A DNA stretch of 54,011 nt from Caecibacteroides pullorum (GCF_019239235.1 NZ_JAAZTS010000022.1:1-54011); one strand, 5' to 3'. Positions 31,399 to 40,703 are shown, numbered from the stretch's first letter. Notes: generated by a model from the sequence alone, not told the origin. Made by a program: numbers and translations.

Positions 31399-31869
31399 AT
31401 GAGCATCAAAGACCGCTTTAAAATGATCATGGAACGGGAAAAGCTGACGGCCGGAGCTTTTGCCGAAAGTATTGGAGTGGCACAAGCTACCATCTCTCAC
31501 ATTCTGGGTCCCCGTAACAAATATCCCAGCACGGAAGTTATCCTCCGGCTTCACCAGCGTTATAGTGACATCAACCTCGAGTGGTTGCTCACGGGACAAG
31601 GCAGCATGAGTAACGATGCCGAGGCTTCCGCTTCTACCCCCGAAAACATCGGCGCAGACTATCCGCTATTCGCTGAGAATGCCGAAAATCCGGACAAAGG
31701 GACAGATGAACCGGAAAATCGCAAGGAAATGGCATTAGCAAAGCCATTAAACACGCCTAAAGAGATTGTAAAACAAGAGATTATCTATAAAGAAAGACCA
31801 CCCAGGAAAATCACCGAAATAAGAATCTTCTTCGACGACAATACGTACGAGACTTTCAAGCCGGCGTGA
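31399..31869 (+). CDS. XRE-family helix-turn-helix regulator (phage-repressor-like)
   Basis: A 156-residue protein with an N-terminal Cro/CI-type HTH: DRFKMIMEREKLTAGAFAES, then IGVAQATISHIL, then the STEVILRLHQRYSDINLEWLLTGQG ending that is typical of Bacteroides CI-like regulators. The middle (about residues 75-130) is acidic and low-complexity. A short C-terminal segment, PPRKITEIRIFFDDNTYETF, could be an oligomerisation strand. There is no S24 peptidase domain. It lies alone between an AT-rich kilobase and the pyr operon. Palindromes upstream suggest autoregulation. Confidence 0.82.
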   Translation: MSIKDRFKMIMEREKLTAGAFAESIGVAQATISHILGPRNKYPSTEVILRLHQRYSDINLEWLLTGQGSMSNDAEASASTPENIGADYPLFAENAENPDKGTDEPENRKEMALAKPLNTPKEIVKQEIIYKERPPRKITEIRIFFDDNTYETFKPA

Positions 31870-31927
31870 AAGAGGATAAGACAGGCGACACCTCGGAAGT
31901 AAAAAGCCTGAAAACGTTGTTTTCAGC

Positions 31928-31959
31928 TTTTGTACTTCTCTCGGTTTGCACTATCTTTG
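31928..31959 (+). promoter_or_regulatory. Promoter of pyrK-pyrD
   Basis: TTTTG (31928-31932), a 19-base spacer and TATCTTTG (31952-31959): a near-ideal Bacteroidetes promoter 33 bases before the pyrK ATG. Confidence 0.75.
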
Positions 31960-31992
31960 CACAACGATTGAAATCCATTCTCTTTTATAGTA

Positions 31993-32772
31993 ATGAAAAA
32001 ATATATCTTAGATTTGACAGTCACGGAGAACGTCCGCCTGCATGCCCATTATGTGCTGCTGAAGCTGACGTCCCCCCAGATGGAACTGCCGGAGATGCTG
32101 CCGGGCCAGTTCGCTGAAATCCGTGTGGACGGCTCGCCCACCACATTCCTGCGCCGCCCCATTTCCATCAATTATGTGGACAGACAACGCAACGAGGTGT
32201 GGTTCCTGATCCAGCTCGTAGGAGACGGAACAAAGCGCCTGGGCGAAGCGAAAACCGGCGATGTAATCAATGTAGTGCTTCCTTTGGGAAATGGCTTTAC
32301 CATGCCTGAAAAGCCTTCAGACAAGCTGCTTTTGGTAGGTGGCGGCGTGGGTACGGCTCCGATGCTCTACCTGGGCGAACAATTGAAGCAATGGGGATGC
32401 AAGCCCACCTTCCTGCTGGGCGCCCGCAGCGACAAGGATCTGTTGCAGCTCGACCAGTTTGCCGCCTATGGCGAGGTGTATACGACGACCGAAGACGGTA
32501 GTCACGGCGAAAAGGGCTTTGTGACGCAGCATTCCATCCTGGAGCAGGTGAAGTTCGAACACATTTATACGTGTGGTCCCAAGCCGATGATGATGGCCGT
32601 GGCGCACTATGCCAAGGCGAAGGGCATCGACTGCGAAGTGTCTCTGGAAAACAAGATGGCCTGTGGTGTAGGCGCCTGCCTCTGCTGCGTGGAAAACACC
32701 GATGAAGGCCACCTATGTGTATGTAAAGAAGGTCCCGTATTTAATATAAACAAACTGTTATGGCAGATTTAA
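31993..32772 (+). CDS. pyrK: Dihydroorotate dehydrogenase electron-transfer subunit
   Basis: A 259-residue flavo-iron-sulfur protein that passes electrons from PyrD to NAD in pyrimidine synthesis. The FAD-binding segment ([12 protein letters not shown]), the NAD-binding region ([20 protein letters not shown]) and the [2Fe-2S] cysteines (CGVGACLCC and CVCKEGPVF) are all present. It overlaps pyrD by 13 bases, consistent with a heterotetrameric class 1B enzyme made from a coupled message. The upstream promoter is one of the clearest in the window. Confidence 0.95.
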   Translation: MKKYILDLTVTENVRLHAHYVLLKLTSPQMELPEMLPGQFAEIRVDGSPTTFLRRPISINYVDRQRNEVWFLIQLVGDGTKRLGEAKTGDVINVVLPLGNGFTMPEKPSDKLLLVGGGVGTAPMLYLGEQLKQWGCKPTFLLGARSDKDLLQLDQFAAYGEVYTTTEDGSHGEKGFVTQHSILEQVKFEHIYTCGPKPMMMAVAHYAKAKGIDCEVSLENKMACGVGACLCCVENTDEGHLCVCKEGPVFNINKLLWQI

Positions 32773-33671
32773 GTGTAAAGATTGGTGAATTACAAATGAA
32801 AAATCCCGTGATGACCGCTTCCGGGACTTTCGGATACGGCGAAGAATTTGCCGATTTCATCGATTTGGAGCGAATAGGCGGTATCATTGTAAAGGGAACC
32901 ACCCTTCACAAACGTGAAGGCAACCCATATCCCCGTATGGCGGAGACTCCTTCGGGCATGTTAAACGCTGTGGGACTGCAAAATAAGGGCGTACATTACT
33001 TTGTTGAACACATCTATCCCCGCATCAAGGACATCCGGACCAATATGATTGTGAACGTATCGGGATCGGCCATCGAAGATTATGCCGAAACGGCCTCCAT
33101 CATTAACGAACTTGACAAAATTCCTGCCATCGAATTGAACATTTCCTGCCCCAATGTAAAGCAGGGTGGAATGGCCTTCGGCGTGACTGCCAAAGGGGCC
33201 GAAGAAGTGGTCAAGGCAGTACGCCAGGTGTACAAAAAAACGCTCATCGTGAAGCTGTCACCCAACGTGACAGACATTACAGAAATAGCACGTGCGGCCG
33301 AAAATGGTGGTGCCGACAGCGTTTCGCTCATCAATACCCTGCTGGGTATGGCTATCGACGCCGAAAAACGTCGTCCGTTGCTCTCCACAGTGACCGGAGG
33401 TATGTCTGGGGCAGCTGTAAAGCCCATTGCCCTGCGTATGGTGTGGCAGGTGGCTAAGGCGGTAAAAATACCCGTCATCGGTCTGGGAGGCATCATGAAC
33501 TGGCGAGATGCGGTGGAATTTCTGTTGGCAGGGGCTTCAGCCATCCAAATCGGTACGGCCAACTTCATCGATCCGACAGTTACAGTCAAGGTGGCCGAGG
33601 GTATCGACGACTACCTGAACCGACACGGATTTAAGTCTGTAACGGACATTATCGGTGCGCTTGAGGCATAA
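32760..33671 (+). CDS. pyrD: Dihydroorotate dehydrogenase, class 1B catalytic subunit
   Basis: A 303-residue FMN enzyme oxidising dihydroorotate to orotate. Recognisable features are [15 protein letters not shown] near the N-terminus, the class 1 catalytic-loop Cys in [32 protein letters not shown] and the phosphate-binding [10 protein letters not shown] and [12 protein letters not shown]. It depends on PyrK, whose gene overlaps it. A terminator follows after about 40 bases. Confidence 0.96.
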   Translation: MADLSVKIGELQMKNPVMTASGTFGYGEEFADFIDLERIGGIIVKGTTLHKREGNPYPRMAETPSGMLNAVGLQNKGVHYFVEHIYPRIKDIRTNMIVNVSGSAIEDYAETASIINELDKIPAIELNISCPNVKQGGMAFGVTAKGAEEVVKAVRQVYKKTLIVKLSPNVTDITEIARAAENGGADSVSLINTLLGMAIDAEKRRPLLSTVTGGMSGAAVKPIALRMVWQVAKAVKIPVIGLGGIMNWRDAVEFLLAGASAIQIGTANFIDPTVTVKVAEGIDDYLNRHGFKSVTDIIGALEA

Positions 33672-33711
33672 CGTCTAACAAAGATACCCTCTTCGCAACT
33701 GAAGAGAATAA

Positions 33712-33741
33712 AAAAGGACATCAGCCGACTGATGTCCTTTT
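33712..33741. terminator. Bidirectional terminator between pyrD and trmD
   Basis: AAAAGGACATCAG (33712-33724) pairs with CTGATGTCCTTTT (33729-33741) over a four-base loop. A T tract is present on each strand, so it serves both convergent genes. Confidence 0.9.
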
Positions 33742-33763
33742 CTTTTATATTTACACGTCTATT

Positions 33764-34441
33764 TTATTCTCCCAACAAGTCGGGACGCAACCGACGGGTC
33801 CGTTCAATGGACTGCTGCAACTCCCATTCCTTAATTTTCGCCTCGTGACCGGAAAGTAAAATATCCGGAACTTTCCAGCCGTTATAATCAGCCGGACGGG
33901 TATAGACCGGAGCGGCCAGCAGATTGTCCTGGAACGAGTCCGACAGAGCCGACTGCTCATCGGAAATCACACCGGGAATGATGCGCACGATGGCGTCGGC
34001 CATCACGGCAGCTGCCAGTTCGCCGCCCGTCAGCACATAGTCGCCGATGCTCACCTCTTTCGTGATGAGGTGCTCGCGGATGCGGTAGTCGATGCCCTTG
34101 AAGTGGCCGCACAGGATGATGAGGTTCTGCGCCAGCGACAGGGTGTTGGCCATGGGCTGGTTGAACTGCTCGCCGTCGGGCGTGGTAAAAATGACTTCAT
34201 CGTACTGGCGTTCGGCCTTCAGACTGTTGATGCAGCGTTCGATGGGCTCAATCTTCATCACCATGCCGGCAAAGCCCCCGAAGGGATAATCGTCCACGCG
34301 GCGGTACTTGTCCTGGGTGTAGTCGCGCAGGTTATGGATATGTATTTCGGCCAGGCCCTTGTTCTGTGCCCGTTTCATGATGGAGCAGTTGAAGAAGCCT
34401 TCAATCATCTCCGGAAGAACGGTAATAATGTCTATGCGCAT
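33764..34441 (-). CDS. trmD: tRNA (guanine-37-N1) methyltransferase
   Basis: A 225-residue SPOUT-class enzyme that makes m1G37 in tRNAs and prevents frameshifting. Motifs include [17 protein letters not shown] at the N-terminus, [14 protein letters not shown], the SAM-binding knot [17 protein letters not shown] and [16 protein letters not shown], and the C-terminal [16 protein letters not shown]. The longer upstream reading was rejected because [10 protein letters not shown] is the normal N-terminus. It is divergent from ligA, with its -7 box TATCTTTG at 34471-34464. Confidence 0.96.
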   Translation of the reverse strand: MRIDIITVLPEMIEGFFNCSIMKRAQNKGLAEIHIHNLRDYTQDKYRRVDDYPFGGFAGMVMKIEPIERCINSLKAERQYDEVIFTTPDGEQFNQPMANTLSLAQNLIILCGHFKGIDYRIREHLITKEVSIGDYVLTGGELAAAVMADAIVRIIPGVISDEQSALSDSFQDNLLAAPVYTRPADYNGWKVPDILLSGHEAKIKEWELQQSIERTRRLRPDLLGE

Positions 34442-34463
34442 AACGTTTCTTGCAATTTTTCTG

Positions 34464-34471
34464 CAAAGATA
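34464..34471 (-). promoter_or_regulatory. -7 box for trmD
   Basis: TATCTTTG read on the minus strand, 23 bases before the trmD ATG. The -33 position is occupied by the GGATTACACGGATTTTCAC repeat fragment. Confidence 0.55.
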
Positions 34472-34480
34472 GTATTTTGG

Positions 34481-34505
34481 CACGGATTACACGGATTTTC
34501 ACGGA
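34481..34505. repeat. Family B repeat fragment between trmD and ligA
   Basis: CGGATTACACGGATTTTCAC is related to the arms of the inverted repeat at 1853-1933. It lies in the short trmD-ligA divergent promoter region. Confidence 0.6.
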
Positions 34506-34513
34506 GAAACCCG

Positions 34514-34521
34514 TATTTTTG
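34514..34521 (+). promoter_or_regulatory. -7 box for ligA
   Basis: TATTTTTG, 26 bases before the ligA ATG; no good TTTG -33 box is visible. Confidence 0.5.
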
Positions 34522-34547
34522 CATGCAAACTATCTGTAAGACGAACT

Positions 34548-36545
34548 ATGACATCCAAAGAACGAATAGACTGGCTGCGTGCCGAGCTGCACCGCCATAA
34601 CTACAACTACTACGTCATGAACGCTCCCGAAATCACGGACAAGGAGTTTGACGACCTGATGCGCGAACTACAGGACCTGGAGAAGGAGCACCCCGAATAT
34701 GCGGACGAGAATTCGCCCACCATGCGTGTAGGCAGCGACCTGAACAAGAACTTCACGCAGGTAGCCCACAAATATCCCATGCTCTCGTTGGGCAACACCT
34801 ACTCCGAAAGTGAGGTGACCGACTTCTATGAACGGGTGAAGAAGGCCCTGAACGAGGACTTCGAAATCTGTTGCGAGCTGAAGTACGACGGCACGTCCAT
34901 CTCCCTGACCTACGAAGACGGCAAGCTGGTGCGCGCCGTGACCCGCGGTGACGGCGAGAAAGGTGACGACGTGACGGACAATGTAAAAACTATCCGTACC
35001 ATCCCTCTCGTGCTGCACGGCGACTATCCCTCTACATTCGAGATACGCGGCGAGATTCTGATGCCGTGGGAGTCGTTCGAAGCCCTGAACCGCGAACGCG
35101 AAGCTCGCGAGGAACCGCTCTTTGCCAATCCGCGCAACGCCGCCTCGGGTACGCTGAAGTCGCAGAACTCCTCCGTAGTGGCCGCGCGCAAGCTCGATGC
35201 CTACCTCTACTACCTGCTGGGCGAAGACCTGCCCGCCGACGGCCACTACGAATGCCTGCAGAAGGCAGCACAGTGGGGCTTCAAGATATCGGAGCACATG
35301 AAGAAGGCCCGCACCCTGGAGGAAGTGTTCGACTACATCAACTATTGGGACACGGAACGCAAGAACCTGCCCGTGGCCACCGACGGCATCGTGCTGAAGG
35401 TGAACAGCCTGCGCCAGCAGAAGAACCTGGGCTACACGGCCAAATCGCCCCGCTGGGCCATCGCCTACAAATTCCAGGCCGAACGGGCACTGACGCGGCT
35501 CAACAAGGTGAGCTACCAAGTGGGCCGTACGGGTGCCATCACGCCAGTGGCCAATCTGGACCCCGTGCAGTTGTCGGGGACCGTCGTAAAACGTGCCTCG
35601 CTCCACAATGCCGACATCATCGAAGGCCTCGACTTGCACATCGGCGACATGGTCTATGTGGAGAAAGGCGGTGAAATCATCCCCAAGATAACGGGTGTAG
35701 ACACCGATGCCCGCGGCATGCTGCTGGGCGAAAAGGTAAAGTTTATCACCCGCTGCCCCGAGTGCGGCACACCGCTGGTGCGGTTCGAAGGCGAAGCGGC
35801 CCACTATTGCCCCAACGAAACGGCTTGCCCGCCGCAAATCAAGGGCAAGATAGAACACTTCATCAGCCGCCGGGCCATGAACATCGACGGACTGGGACCC
35901 GAGACCGTGGACATGTTCTATCGTCTGAAGCTTATAAAGGACGCTGCTGACCTTTACCACCTCACGGTGGACGACATTAAGGACCTGGACCGAATGGGGC
36001 AGAAATCGGCTGAAAATATAGTTAACGGCATCGCTGCGAGCCGTAGTGTACCCTTCGAGCGTGTTCTCTTCGCCCTGGGTATCCGCTTCGTAGGCGAAAC
36101 AGTGGCCAAGAAGATTGCCCGCTCTTTCAAGAGCATCGACGAAGTGGAGCAGGCCAGCCTCGAAACGTTGATGAGTATCGATGAAATCGGCGAAAAAATA
36201 GCCCAAAGCATCGTCAGCTACTTTGGCAATCCGCTGAACCACAACCTGGTGGAACGACTGAAGGAAGCCGGCCTGCAGTTCAGCCGAAGCGAGGAAGACC
36301 TAAGTGGATACACCGACAAGCTGGCGGGGCAGTCCATCGTCATCAGCGGCGTATTCGAGCACCATTCGCGCGACGAATACAAGGAAATGATCGAGCGCAA
36401 CGGTGGAAAGAACGTGGGAAGCATCTCGTCCAAAACGAGCTTCATCCTGGCCGGTGCCAACATGGGCCCTGCCAAGTTGGAGAAAGCACAGAAACTGGGT
36501 ATCCGCATTATGTCCGAAAACGAGTTCCTGGACTTGCTTTCCTGA
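34548..36545 (+). CDS. ligA: NAD-dependent DNA ligase
   Basis: A 665-residue replicative ligase joining nicks with NAD. Domains in order: Ia region ([15 protein letters not shown]), adenylation domain with the active-site Lys in [12 protein letters not shown] (about residue 120) and [15 protein letters not shown] fold, a four-Cys zinc finger ([13 protein letters not shown] and [10 protein letters not shown]), helix-hairpin-helix repeats and a C-terminal BRCT domain ([20 protein letters not shown]). Full length, intact. It is divergent from trmD. Confidence 0.97.
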   Translation: MTSKERIDWLRAELHRHNYNYYVMNAPEITDKEFDDLMRELQDLEKEHPEYADENSPTMRVGSDLNKNFTQVAHKYPMLSLGNTYSESEVTDFYERVKKALNEDFEICCELKYDGTSISLTYEDGKLVRAVTRGDGEKGDDVTDNVKTIRTIPLVLHGDYPSTFEIRGEILMPWESFEALNREREAREEPLFANPRNAASGTLKSQNSSVVAARKLDAYLYYLLGEDLPADGHYECLQKAAQWGFKISEHMKKARTLEEVFDYINYWDTERKNLPVATDGIVLKVNSLRQQKNLGYTAKSPRWAIAYKFQAERALTRLNKVSYQVGRTGAITPVANLDPVQLSGTVVKRASLHNADIIEGLDLHIGDMVYVEKGGEIIPKITGVDTDARGMLLGEKVKFITRCPECGTPLVRFEGEAAHYCPNETACPPQIKGKIEHFISRRAMNIDGLGPETVDMFYRLKLIKDAADLYHLTVDDIKDLDRMGQKSAENIVNGIAASRSVPFERVLFALGIRFVGETVAKKIARSFKSIDEVEQASLETLMSIDEIGEKIAQSIVSYFGNPLNHNLVERLKEAGLQFSRSEEDLSGYTDKLAGQSIVISGVFEHHSRDEYKEMIERNGGKNVGSISSKTSFILAGANMGPAKLEKAQKLGIRIMSENEFLDLLS

Positions 36546-36579
36546 CAAAATCACATAAAAACGTTTTTTATCTCGGGTA

Positions 36580-36613
36580 TTTGTAGCGCAAAACGAAAAA
36601 AATAGTACATTTG
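36580..36613 (+). promoter_or_regulatory. Promoter of dapA
   Basis: TTTG (36580-36583), a 22-base spacer and TACATTTG (36606-36613). The spacer is slightly long for the consensus. Confidence 0.55.
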
Positions 36614-36648
36614 CGAACTGCTAAACCACAGATTATCTCATAAGACCC

Positions 36649-37542
36649 ATGATAAAAACTAGATTGAAGGGAATGGGGGTTGCATTGATCACCCCATTTA
36701 AAGAAGATGAAAGTGTAGACTACGATGCCCTGATGCGTATCGTAGACTATCTGATACAGAACAACGCAGATTTCCTGTGCGTGCTGGGAACTACAGCCGA
36801 AACCCCGACACTGACAGAAGAGGAAAAAAAGAAAATCAAGCAAATGGTGATAGAGCGCGTCAACGGACGTGTTCCCATTTTGCTGGGTGTAGGAGGCAAC
36901 AACACACGTGCCATCGTCGACACGCTGAAACATGACGATTTCACCGGTGTAGACGCCATCCTCTCCGTAGTGCCTTACTATAACAAACCTTCGCAAGAGG
37001 GCATCTACCAGCACTACAAAGCCATTGCCGAAGCCACAGAGCTACCCATCGTACTCTACAACGTGCCGGGTCGTACAGGCGTGAACATGACAGCCGAAAC
37101 TACCTTGCGCATTGCCCGCGATTTCGAGAACGTGATCGCTATCAAAGAGGCTTCGGGCAACATCACACAAATGGACGATATCATTAAGAACAAGCCGGCC
37201 AACTTTGACGTTATTTCGGGTGACGACGGTATCACCTTCCCCCTCATCACACTGGGTGCCGTGGGTGTCATCTCGGTCATCGGCAATGCCTTCCCGCGTG
37301 AATTCAGCCGCATGGTGCGCCTGGCCCTACAGGGCGACTACGCCAATGCACTGACCATTCACCACAAGTTTGCCGAACTGTTCAAACTGCTCTTCGTGGA
37401 CGGTAATCCTGCCGGCGTGAAAGCCATGCTTAATGCCATGGGGATGGTGGAGAACAAGCTTCGCCTACCGCTGGTTCCTACACGTATCACCACGTTTGAG
37501 GCTATGCGTAAGATATTGAGCGAGCTGAACATCAAGTGCTGA
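36649..37542 (+). CDS. dapA: 4-hydroxy-tetrahydrodipicolinate synthase
   Basis: A 297-residue class I aldolase that condenses pyruvate with aspartate semialdehyde, the first committed step of lysine and diaminopimelate synthesis. The family motifs are GVALITPFKEDESVDYDAL, LCVLGTTAETPTL, VPYYNKPSQEGIYQHY with the catalytic Tyr, VLYNVPGRTGVNM and the Schiff-base Lys in AIKEASGN. It is monocistronic, with its own promoter and a terminator just downstream. Confidence 0.96.
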   Translation: MIKTRLKGMGVALITPFKEDESVDYDALMRIVDYLIQNNADFLCVLGTTAETPTLTEEEKKKIKQMVIERVNGRVPILLGVGGNNTRAIVDTLKHDDFTGVDAILSVVPYYNKPSQEGIYQHYKAIAEATELPIVLYNVPGRTGVNMTAETTLRIARDFENVIAIKEASGNITQMDDIIKNKPANFDVISGDDGITFPLITLGAVGVISVIGNAFPREFSRMVRLALQGDYANALTIHHKFAELFKLLFVDGNPAGVKAMLNAMGMVENKLRLPLVPTRITTFEAMRKILSELNIKC

Positions 37543-37570
37543 CGGCACTTCCTGTCAAAACAACAAATAA

Positions 37571-37620
37571 AAGCCGGTATCCCGAAGGTTTTGCCTGACG
37601 GATATCGGCTTTTTGTTTTG
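37571..37620 (+). terminator. Terminator after dapA
   Basis: AAGCCGGTATCCCG pairs imperfectly with CGGATATCGGCTT, followed by TTTTGTTTTG. Confidence 0.8.
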
Positions 37621-37737
37621 TAATCCGCTTTCCTTTCTTGCTTTTTTCTCATACGCTCCGTTCTTTTTTCAGTTAAAAGTTTTGTGTATCCGTTATTTTT
37701 TCCTATATTGGGCGCATATCCTTAAAACAATACACCT

Positions 37738-39087
37738 ATGCAGAAAAAGCGTTATTTTTATTCGACGATCTTGTCCTGTATAGTACTACTGTTCTCTTGC
37801 CTGCGTGACGAGCGGTTTGGAGCCGGAGAAATGGAAGAATGGTTTAGGTACACGGATGCATTGTTGACTCCCATCGTGTCTACAATGCGTGTCATGGAAC
37901 TGAAGCAGCCTTTCATGGAAGGTTTCTGCGAACGCTATGGAGTACCTTTATGGGACGATACGGATGTCTATCAGGGATCGCCGGATGCTCCTGTTTTCTT
38001 TTGGGTGCCTCTTTATCACCCTTCTTTTCCAGATGAAATTCGCACAGTGTGGTTCTTCAAAATGGAAAACGGTTTGTTGGACTATGGGCCTGTCGGCCGG
38101 GATGCGGAAATCATCCGTCAATATGGCCAGGAAGGACAGTTCGATTATTTAAGTTTCCGTGTATTCGGCCGGAAGAATCTTTCCCGAAAGGTATTTTCTT
38201 CTCAAGCAATGACCCGGGGAGAAGATGGAGAATATGTAGTCGTCGGACAAGAATGCCAGGATGCTTATATTACTATCGAAATAGATGGAAATAGCATGAC
38301 AAAGTATGACGGAACTATTTGTAAAGACATAAAAGTGTGGATGAGTTATGTGGATTCGAGTCTTATTGATGACGGGCAAGGAGGACCTATAGGTGGCGGA
38401 GGAGGTGGAGGCTCCGGTCAAGATGTCCCCGTAGAGGGAGGGGGAAACAGCCAACCGAATGCTCCTAAAGCCAAAGGTATCTTTGAACACAGTAATATGA
38501 TCAAGGAGACGTGGGAGTGGCTTGAATCCTTGCTGAACGACATGGATAAGGATCCCTGTTTGGGACAGAACCTATACAAGGAAATATTGGACGCATTGGG
38601 CGGTGAGAAAATCAGCATCCAGTTTACCGAAGAAGGATACTCCAAGTATACGCCAGCCACCAATACCTTGTCTCTAAAGATTAAGGATGCCTACAGCCAT
38701 GTATTGCTACACGAATTGTTTCATGCCTTCCAATATCTGAAAAAAGGGGATGGCATGTACAACTCCCTGTTGAACTGTGAGATAGAAGCACATTTGGCAC
38801 AATATATGTTTCTTAAGAAGAAACCGGATTATAAGATTAAGTGGGAAAAAAATTATATGAATGATGATAGACTTAGGCAAATATTGCTTATAGAAAGCAC
38901 GTTAACCCCTGAAATGCAACGTAATGATAAATTTGGATTTTTCTTAGATGGCTATTGGGACGCAGCAATCAATGCTTTTAGAAAAGTAAAGGAATATTCG
39001 GACGGAAAAGTTTATAAATACGAAGAGACCAGTGATATAGTTAAAAATCTCACTCTATTACAGGAACTTGTAGGAAATTGTAAGTAA
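37738..39087 (+). CDS. Predicted surface lipoprotein with zincin-like HExxH motif (uncharacterised)
   Basis: A 449-residue protein I do not recognise. It has a lipoprotein signal (LLFSC, lipid-anchor Cys21) followed by CLRDER, acidic residues like those that send Bacteroidetes lipoproteins to the cell surface. Residues about 25-205 form an unknown N-terminal domain. A glycine-rich linker follows (about 214-236), then a C-terminal domain with HVLLHELFHAFQYL (His325, Glu326, His329) and downstream EIEAHLAQYMF, which could supply the third zinc ligand (Glu350). Metalloprotease activity is therefore plausible but unproven. It is the first gene of a tight operon with two secreted paralogues (gaps of 4 and 9 bases). 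No promoter consensus is obvious. Confidence 0.75.
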   Translation: MQKKRYFYSTILSCIVLLFSCLRDERFGAGEMEEWFRYTDALLTPIVSTMRVMELKQPFMEGFCERYGVPLWDDTDVYQGSPDAPVFFWVPLYHPSFPDEIRTVWFFKMENGLLDYGPVGRDAEIIRQYGQEGQFDYLSFRVFGRKNLSRKVFSSQAMTRGEDGEYVVVGQECQDAYITIEIDGNSMTKYDGTICKDIKVWMSYVDSSLIDDGQGGPIGGGGGGGSGQDVPVEGGGNSQPNAPKAKGIFEHSNMIKETWEWLESLLNDMDKDPCLGQNLYKEILDALGGEKISIQFTEEGYSKYTPATNTLSLKIKDAYSHVLLHELFHAFQYLKKGDGMYNSLLNCEIEAHLAQYMFLKKKPDYKIKWEKNYMNDDRLRQILLIESTLTPEMQRNDKFGFFLDGYWDAAINAFRKVKEYSDGKVYKYEETSDIVKNLTLLQELVGNCK

Positions 39088-39091
39088 GCGT

Positions 39092-39805
39092 ATGAGAACA
39101 TTCAGAATTTTTATCGCAATGATGTTTGGAATTTCAGCCTTGCATGCCCAAACAGGTTATTACTCAGAGACCAAAACATTCTATGAAGATGGGTATACCT
39201 ATCAATGTGATGTGGAAAATGGAGTATTGGCGACGCTTTATAACAAAGACGTCAAGTATTACGGAAAAGTAAAGATAGACAAACGTACCGGCGAAGAATA
39301 TGAGTTTCATTTTGAGAACCCTCCCCATATTGAAGACGAGACCTGGAGCAAGCCCAAGGCTTTCGAGATTGTCAATCAGGCCTTCTCGCCGGAGCAGAAA
39401 GCCCAACTACAGGGGGACGAATTGTTGATAGGGCTGTATATAGACTCGCAGACAGGAAAAATAGCCGATGTCGTTTTTGATTTTCCGGCTGTAGCAGGTA
39501 TGAACGAATTTCATACCATTCCTGTCTCAGTATACCGTCAAATCGAAGTAGAGTTAAAGAAAAATGTATGGTTTACTCCTACTGAAGAAGGAAAAAACTT
39601 AAGCTACATTTATCAATGCTGGATGCAAGATCCTAACATCACCCTCCGGAGCAATCCACGGACTCCCCTCGGTCCTCCCTTGAAACCGGGTAACGACAGC
39701 CTCTTTGACGACAATATTCGGAGAGAGGACGAAACGGTGGTCAATCCGAGAAAGGCGGCAGATCATACCGCTGCAGATAGTACTGATGTCGGAAAGAACA
39801 AATAA
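39092..39805 (+). CDS. Secreted protein, first of two paralogues (possibly DUF5043)
   Basis: A 237-residue protein with a signal peptide (FRIFIAMMFGISALHAQ). The mature part begins TGYYSETKTFYEDGYTYQC, which recalls DUF5043-type Bacteroides proteins, and contains SPEQKAQLQGDELLIGLYID and FHTIPVSVYRQIEVELKKN, a layout slightly like the C-terminal domain of TonB. A proline-rich and charged tail of about 50 residues after QDPNITL is absent from the next gene. It starts 4 bases after the HExxH lipoprotein gene. It could be a partner, inhibitor or substrate of that protein; this is inference. Confidence 0.7.
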   Translation: MRTFRIFIAMMFGISALHAQTGYYSETKTFYEDGYTYQCDVENGVLATLYNKDVKYYGKVKIDKRTGEEYEFHFENPPHIEDETWSKPKAFEIVNQAFSPEQKAQLQGDELLIGLYIDSQTGKIADVVFDFPAVAGMNEFHTIPVSVYRQIEVELKKNVWFTPTEEGKNLSYIYQCWMQDPNITLRSNPRTPLGPPLKPGNDSLFDDNIRREDETVVNPRKAADHTAADSTDVGKNK

Positions 39806-39814
39806 AGAAGCATC

Positions 39815-40384
39815 ATGAGAACCGTTGTGTGTATTATAGGGATATGGATGTGGGTTTGGGCCTTGCATGCTCAAACAGGTTATTACTCGGAGACCAAAAC
39901 ATTCTATGAAGATGGGTATACCTATCAATGTGATGTGGAAAATGAAGTGTTAGCTATTCTTTATAATAAAGATACGAAATATTATGGGCAAACGCAAATG
40001 TACAGAGATACAGGGGAACAATATGATTTTCATGCCGGAGATCCTGCCCATATCAAAAAAGACAATTGGAGTAAGCCCAAAGCATTCGATATAGTCAACC
40101 GGGCCTTTTCGCCGGAGCAGAAAGCTAAATTACAAGGAGATGAACTGCTTATCGAGTTATTCATTGACTCGCAAACGGGCAAAGTAGCCGATGTCGTATT
40201 TGAATTTCCTGCTGTACCCGGAATGGACGAATACCATACCATTCCCGTCTCCGTATACCGTCAGATTGAAATAGAGCTGAAAAAGAATATATGGTTCATC
40301 CCGACTTCATTTGGGAAGAGTCTGAACTATATCTATATGTTTTGGACACAGGACCCTAACGTTACGCTTAATTCCAAACAATAA
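39815..40384 (+). CDS. Secreted protein, second paralogue (possibly DUF5043)
   Basis: A 189-residue paralogue of the preceding protein with its own signal peptide (IIGIWMWVWALHAQ). The region after the signal is almost identical to the first paralogue, including an 85-base stretch with two differences (39860-39944 against 39137-39221), while the rest has diverged much more. It lacks the first paralogue's charged tail and ends at QDPNVTLNSKQ. It begins nine bases after the previous stop and closes the operon. Function unknown. Confidence 0.7.
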   Translation: MRTVVCIIGIWMWVWALHAQTGYYSETKTFYEDGYTYQCDVENEVLAILYNKDTKYYGQTQMYRDTGEQYDFHAGDPAHIKKDNWSKPKAFDIVNRAFSPEQKAKLQGDELLIELFIDSQTGKVADVVFEFPAVPGMDEYHTIPVSVYRQIEIELKKNIWFIPTSFGKSLNYIYMFWTQDPNVTLNSKQ

Positions 40385-40414
40385 TAATACTCGAGAGGAT
40401 TGAACACAGGCAAA

Positions 40415-40522
40415 CACAGTGCTTCGTCACCCTCTGACACAGTGCTTCCTGAGCCCCTGACGAAGTGCTTCGTGAGGAGGTGACGAAGCACAGCATGGGA
40501 GGGTGACGAAGCACGGCGTGAG
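40415..40522. repeat. Family D array of 23-base degenerate units
   Basis: Four full units (40415-40437, 40438-40460, 40461-40483, 40484-40506) and a partial fifth (to 40522). The first units carry GTGCTTCGTCACC, the last ones GGTGACGAAGCAC, so the array is inverted about its middle; GTGCTTCGTCACCCTC is a perfect complement of GAGGGTGACGAAGCAC. It lies between the secreted-protein operon and the tRNA terminator. Confidence 0.8.
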
Positions 40523-40544
40523 ACCGCCATACACCAGAAACAGA

Positions 40545-40576
40545 AATCCCCCGCAAGAAGCGTCTTGCAGGGGATT
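40545..40576 (-). terminator. Terminator downstream of tRNA-Arg
   Basis: AATCCCCCGCAAGA pairs with TCTTGCAGGGGATT (four-base loop). On the minus strand it is followed by a T-rich stretch (TTTCTGTTTC) right after the tRNA. Confidence 0.75.
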
Positions 40577-40580
40577 CGTG

Positions 40581-40654
40581 TGATCGCGACAGGATTCAAA
40601 CCTGTAACCGGCTGATCCGTAGTCAGCTACTCTATTCAGTTGAGCTACGCGGCC
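40581..40654 (-). tRNA. tRNA-Arg (ACG)
   Basis: A 74-base cloverleaf on the minus strand. The anticodon stem-loop is GCTGA-CTACGGA-TCAGC with anticodon ACG. The T arm is ACAGG-TTTGAAT-CCTGT and the D arm has AGCTC...GAGT. The acceptor GGCCGCG / CGCGATC has a C-A mismatch at pair 3-70 and a G-T at 2-71. The discriminator is A, and CCA is not encoded. Confidence 0.93.
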
Positions 40655-40672
40655 TTATTTTTTTTACGGGTG

Positions 40673-40703
40673 CAAAGATACGGACATTTTCTGTTTCTGC
40701 AAA
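40673..40703 (-). promoter_or_regulatory. Promoter of tRNA-Arg
   Basis: On the minus strand TTTG (40703-40700), a 19-base spacer and TATCTTTG (40680-40673), placing the start about 12 bases before the mature tRNA. Confidence 0.8.

Noticed and set aside
31866..32117. 83-codon frame overlapping the pyrK start
   Set aside because: Its second half is pyrK read in another frame; the pyrK promoter and protein motifs identify the real gene.
34475..34495. TGGCAC at the trmD-ligA gap as a second sigma-54 promoter
   Set aside because: TGGCACGGATTACACG lacks a GC at the -12 position; the TGGCAC is part of the repeat fragment.
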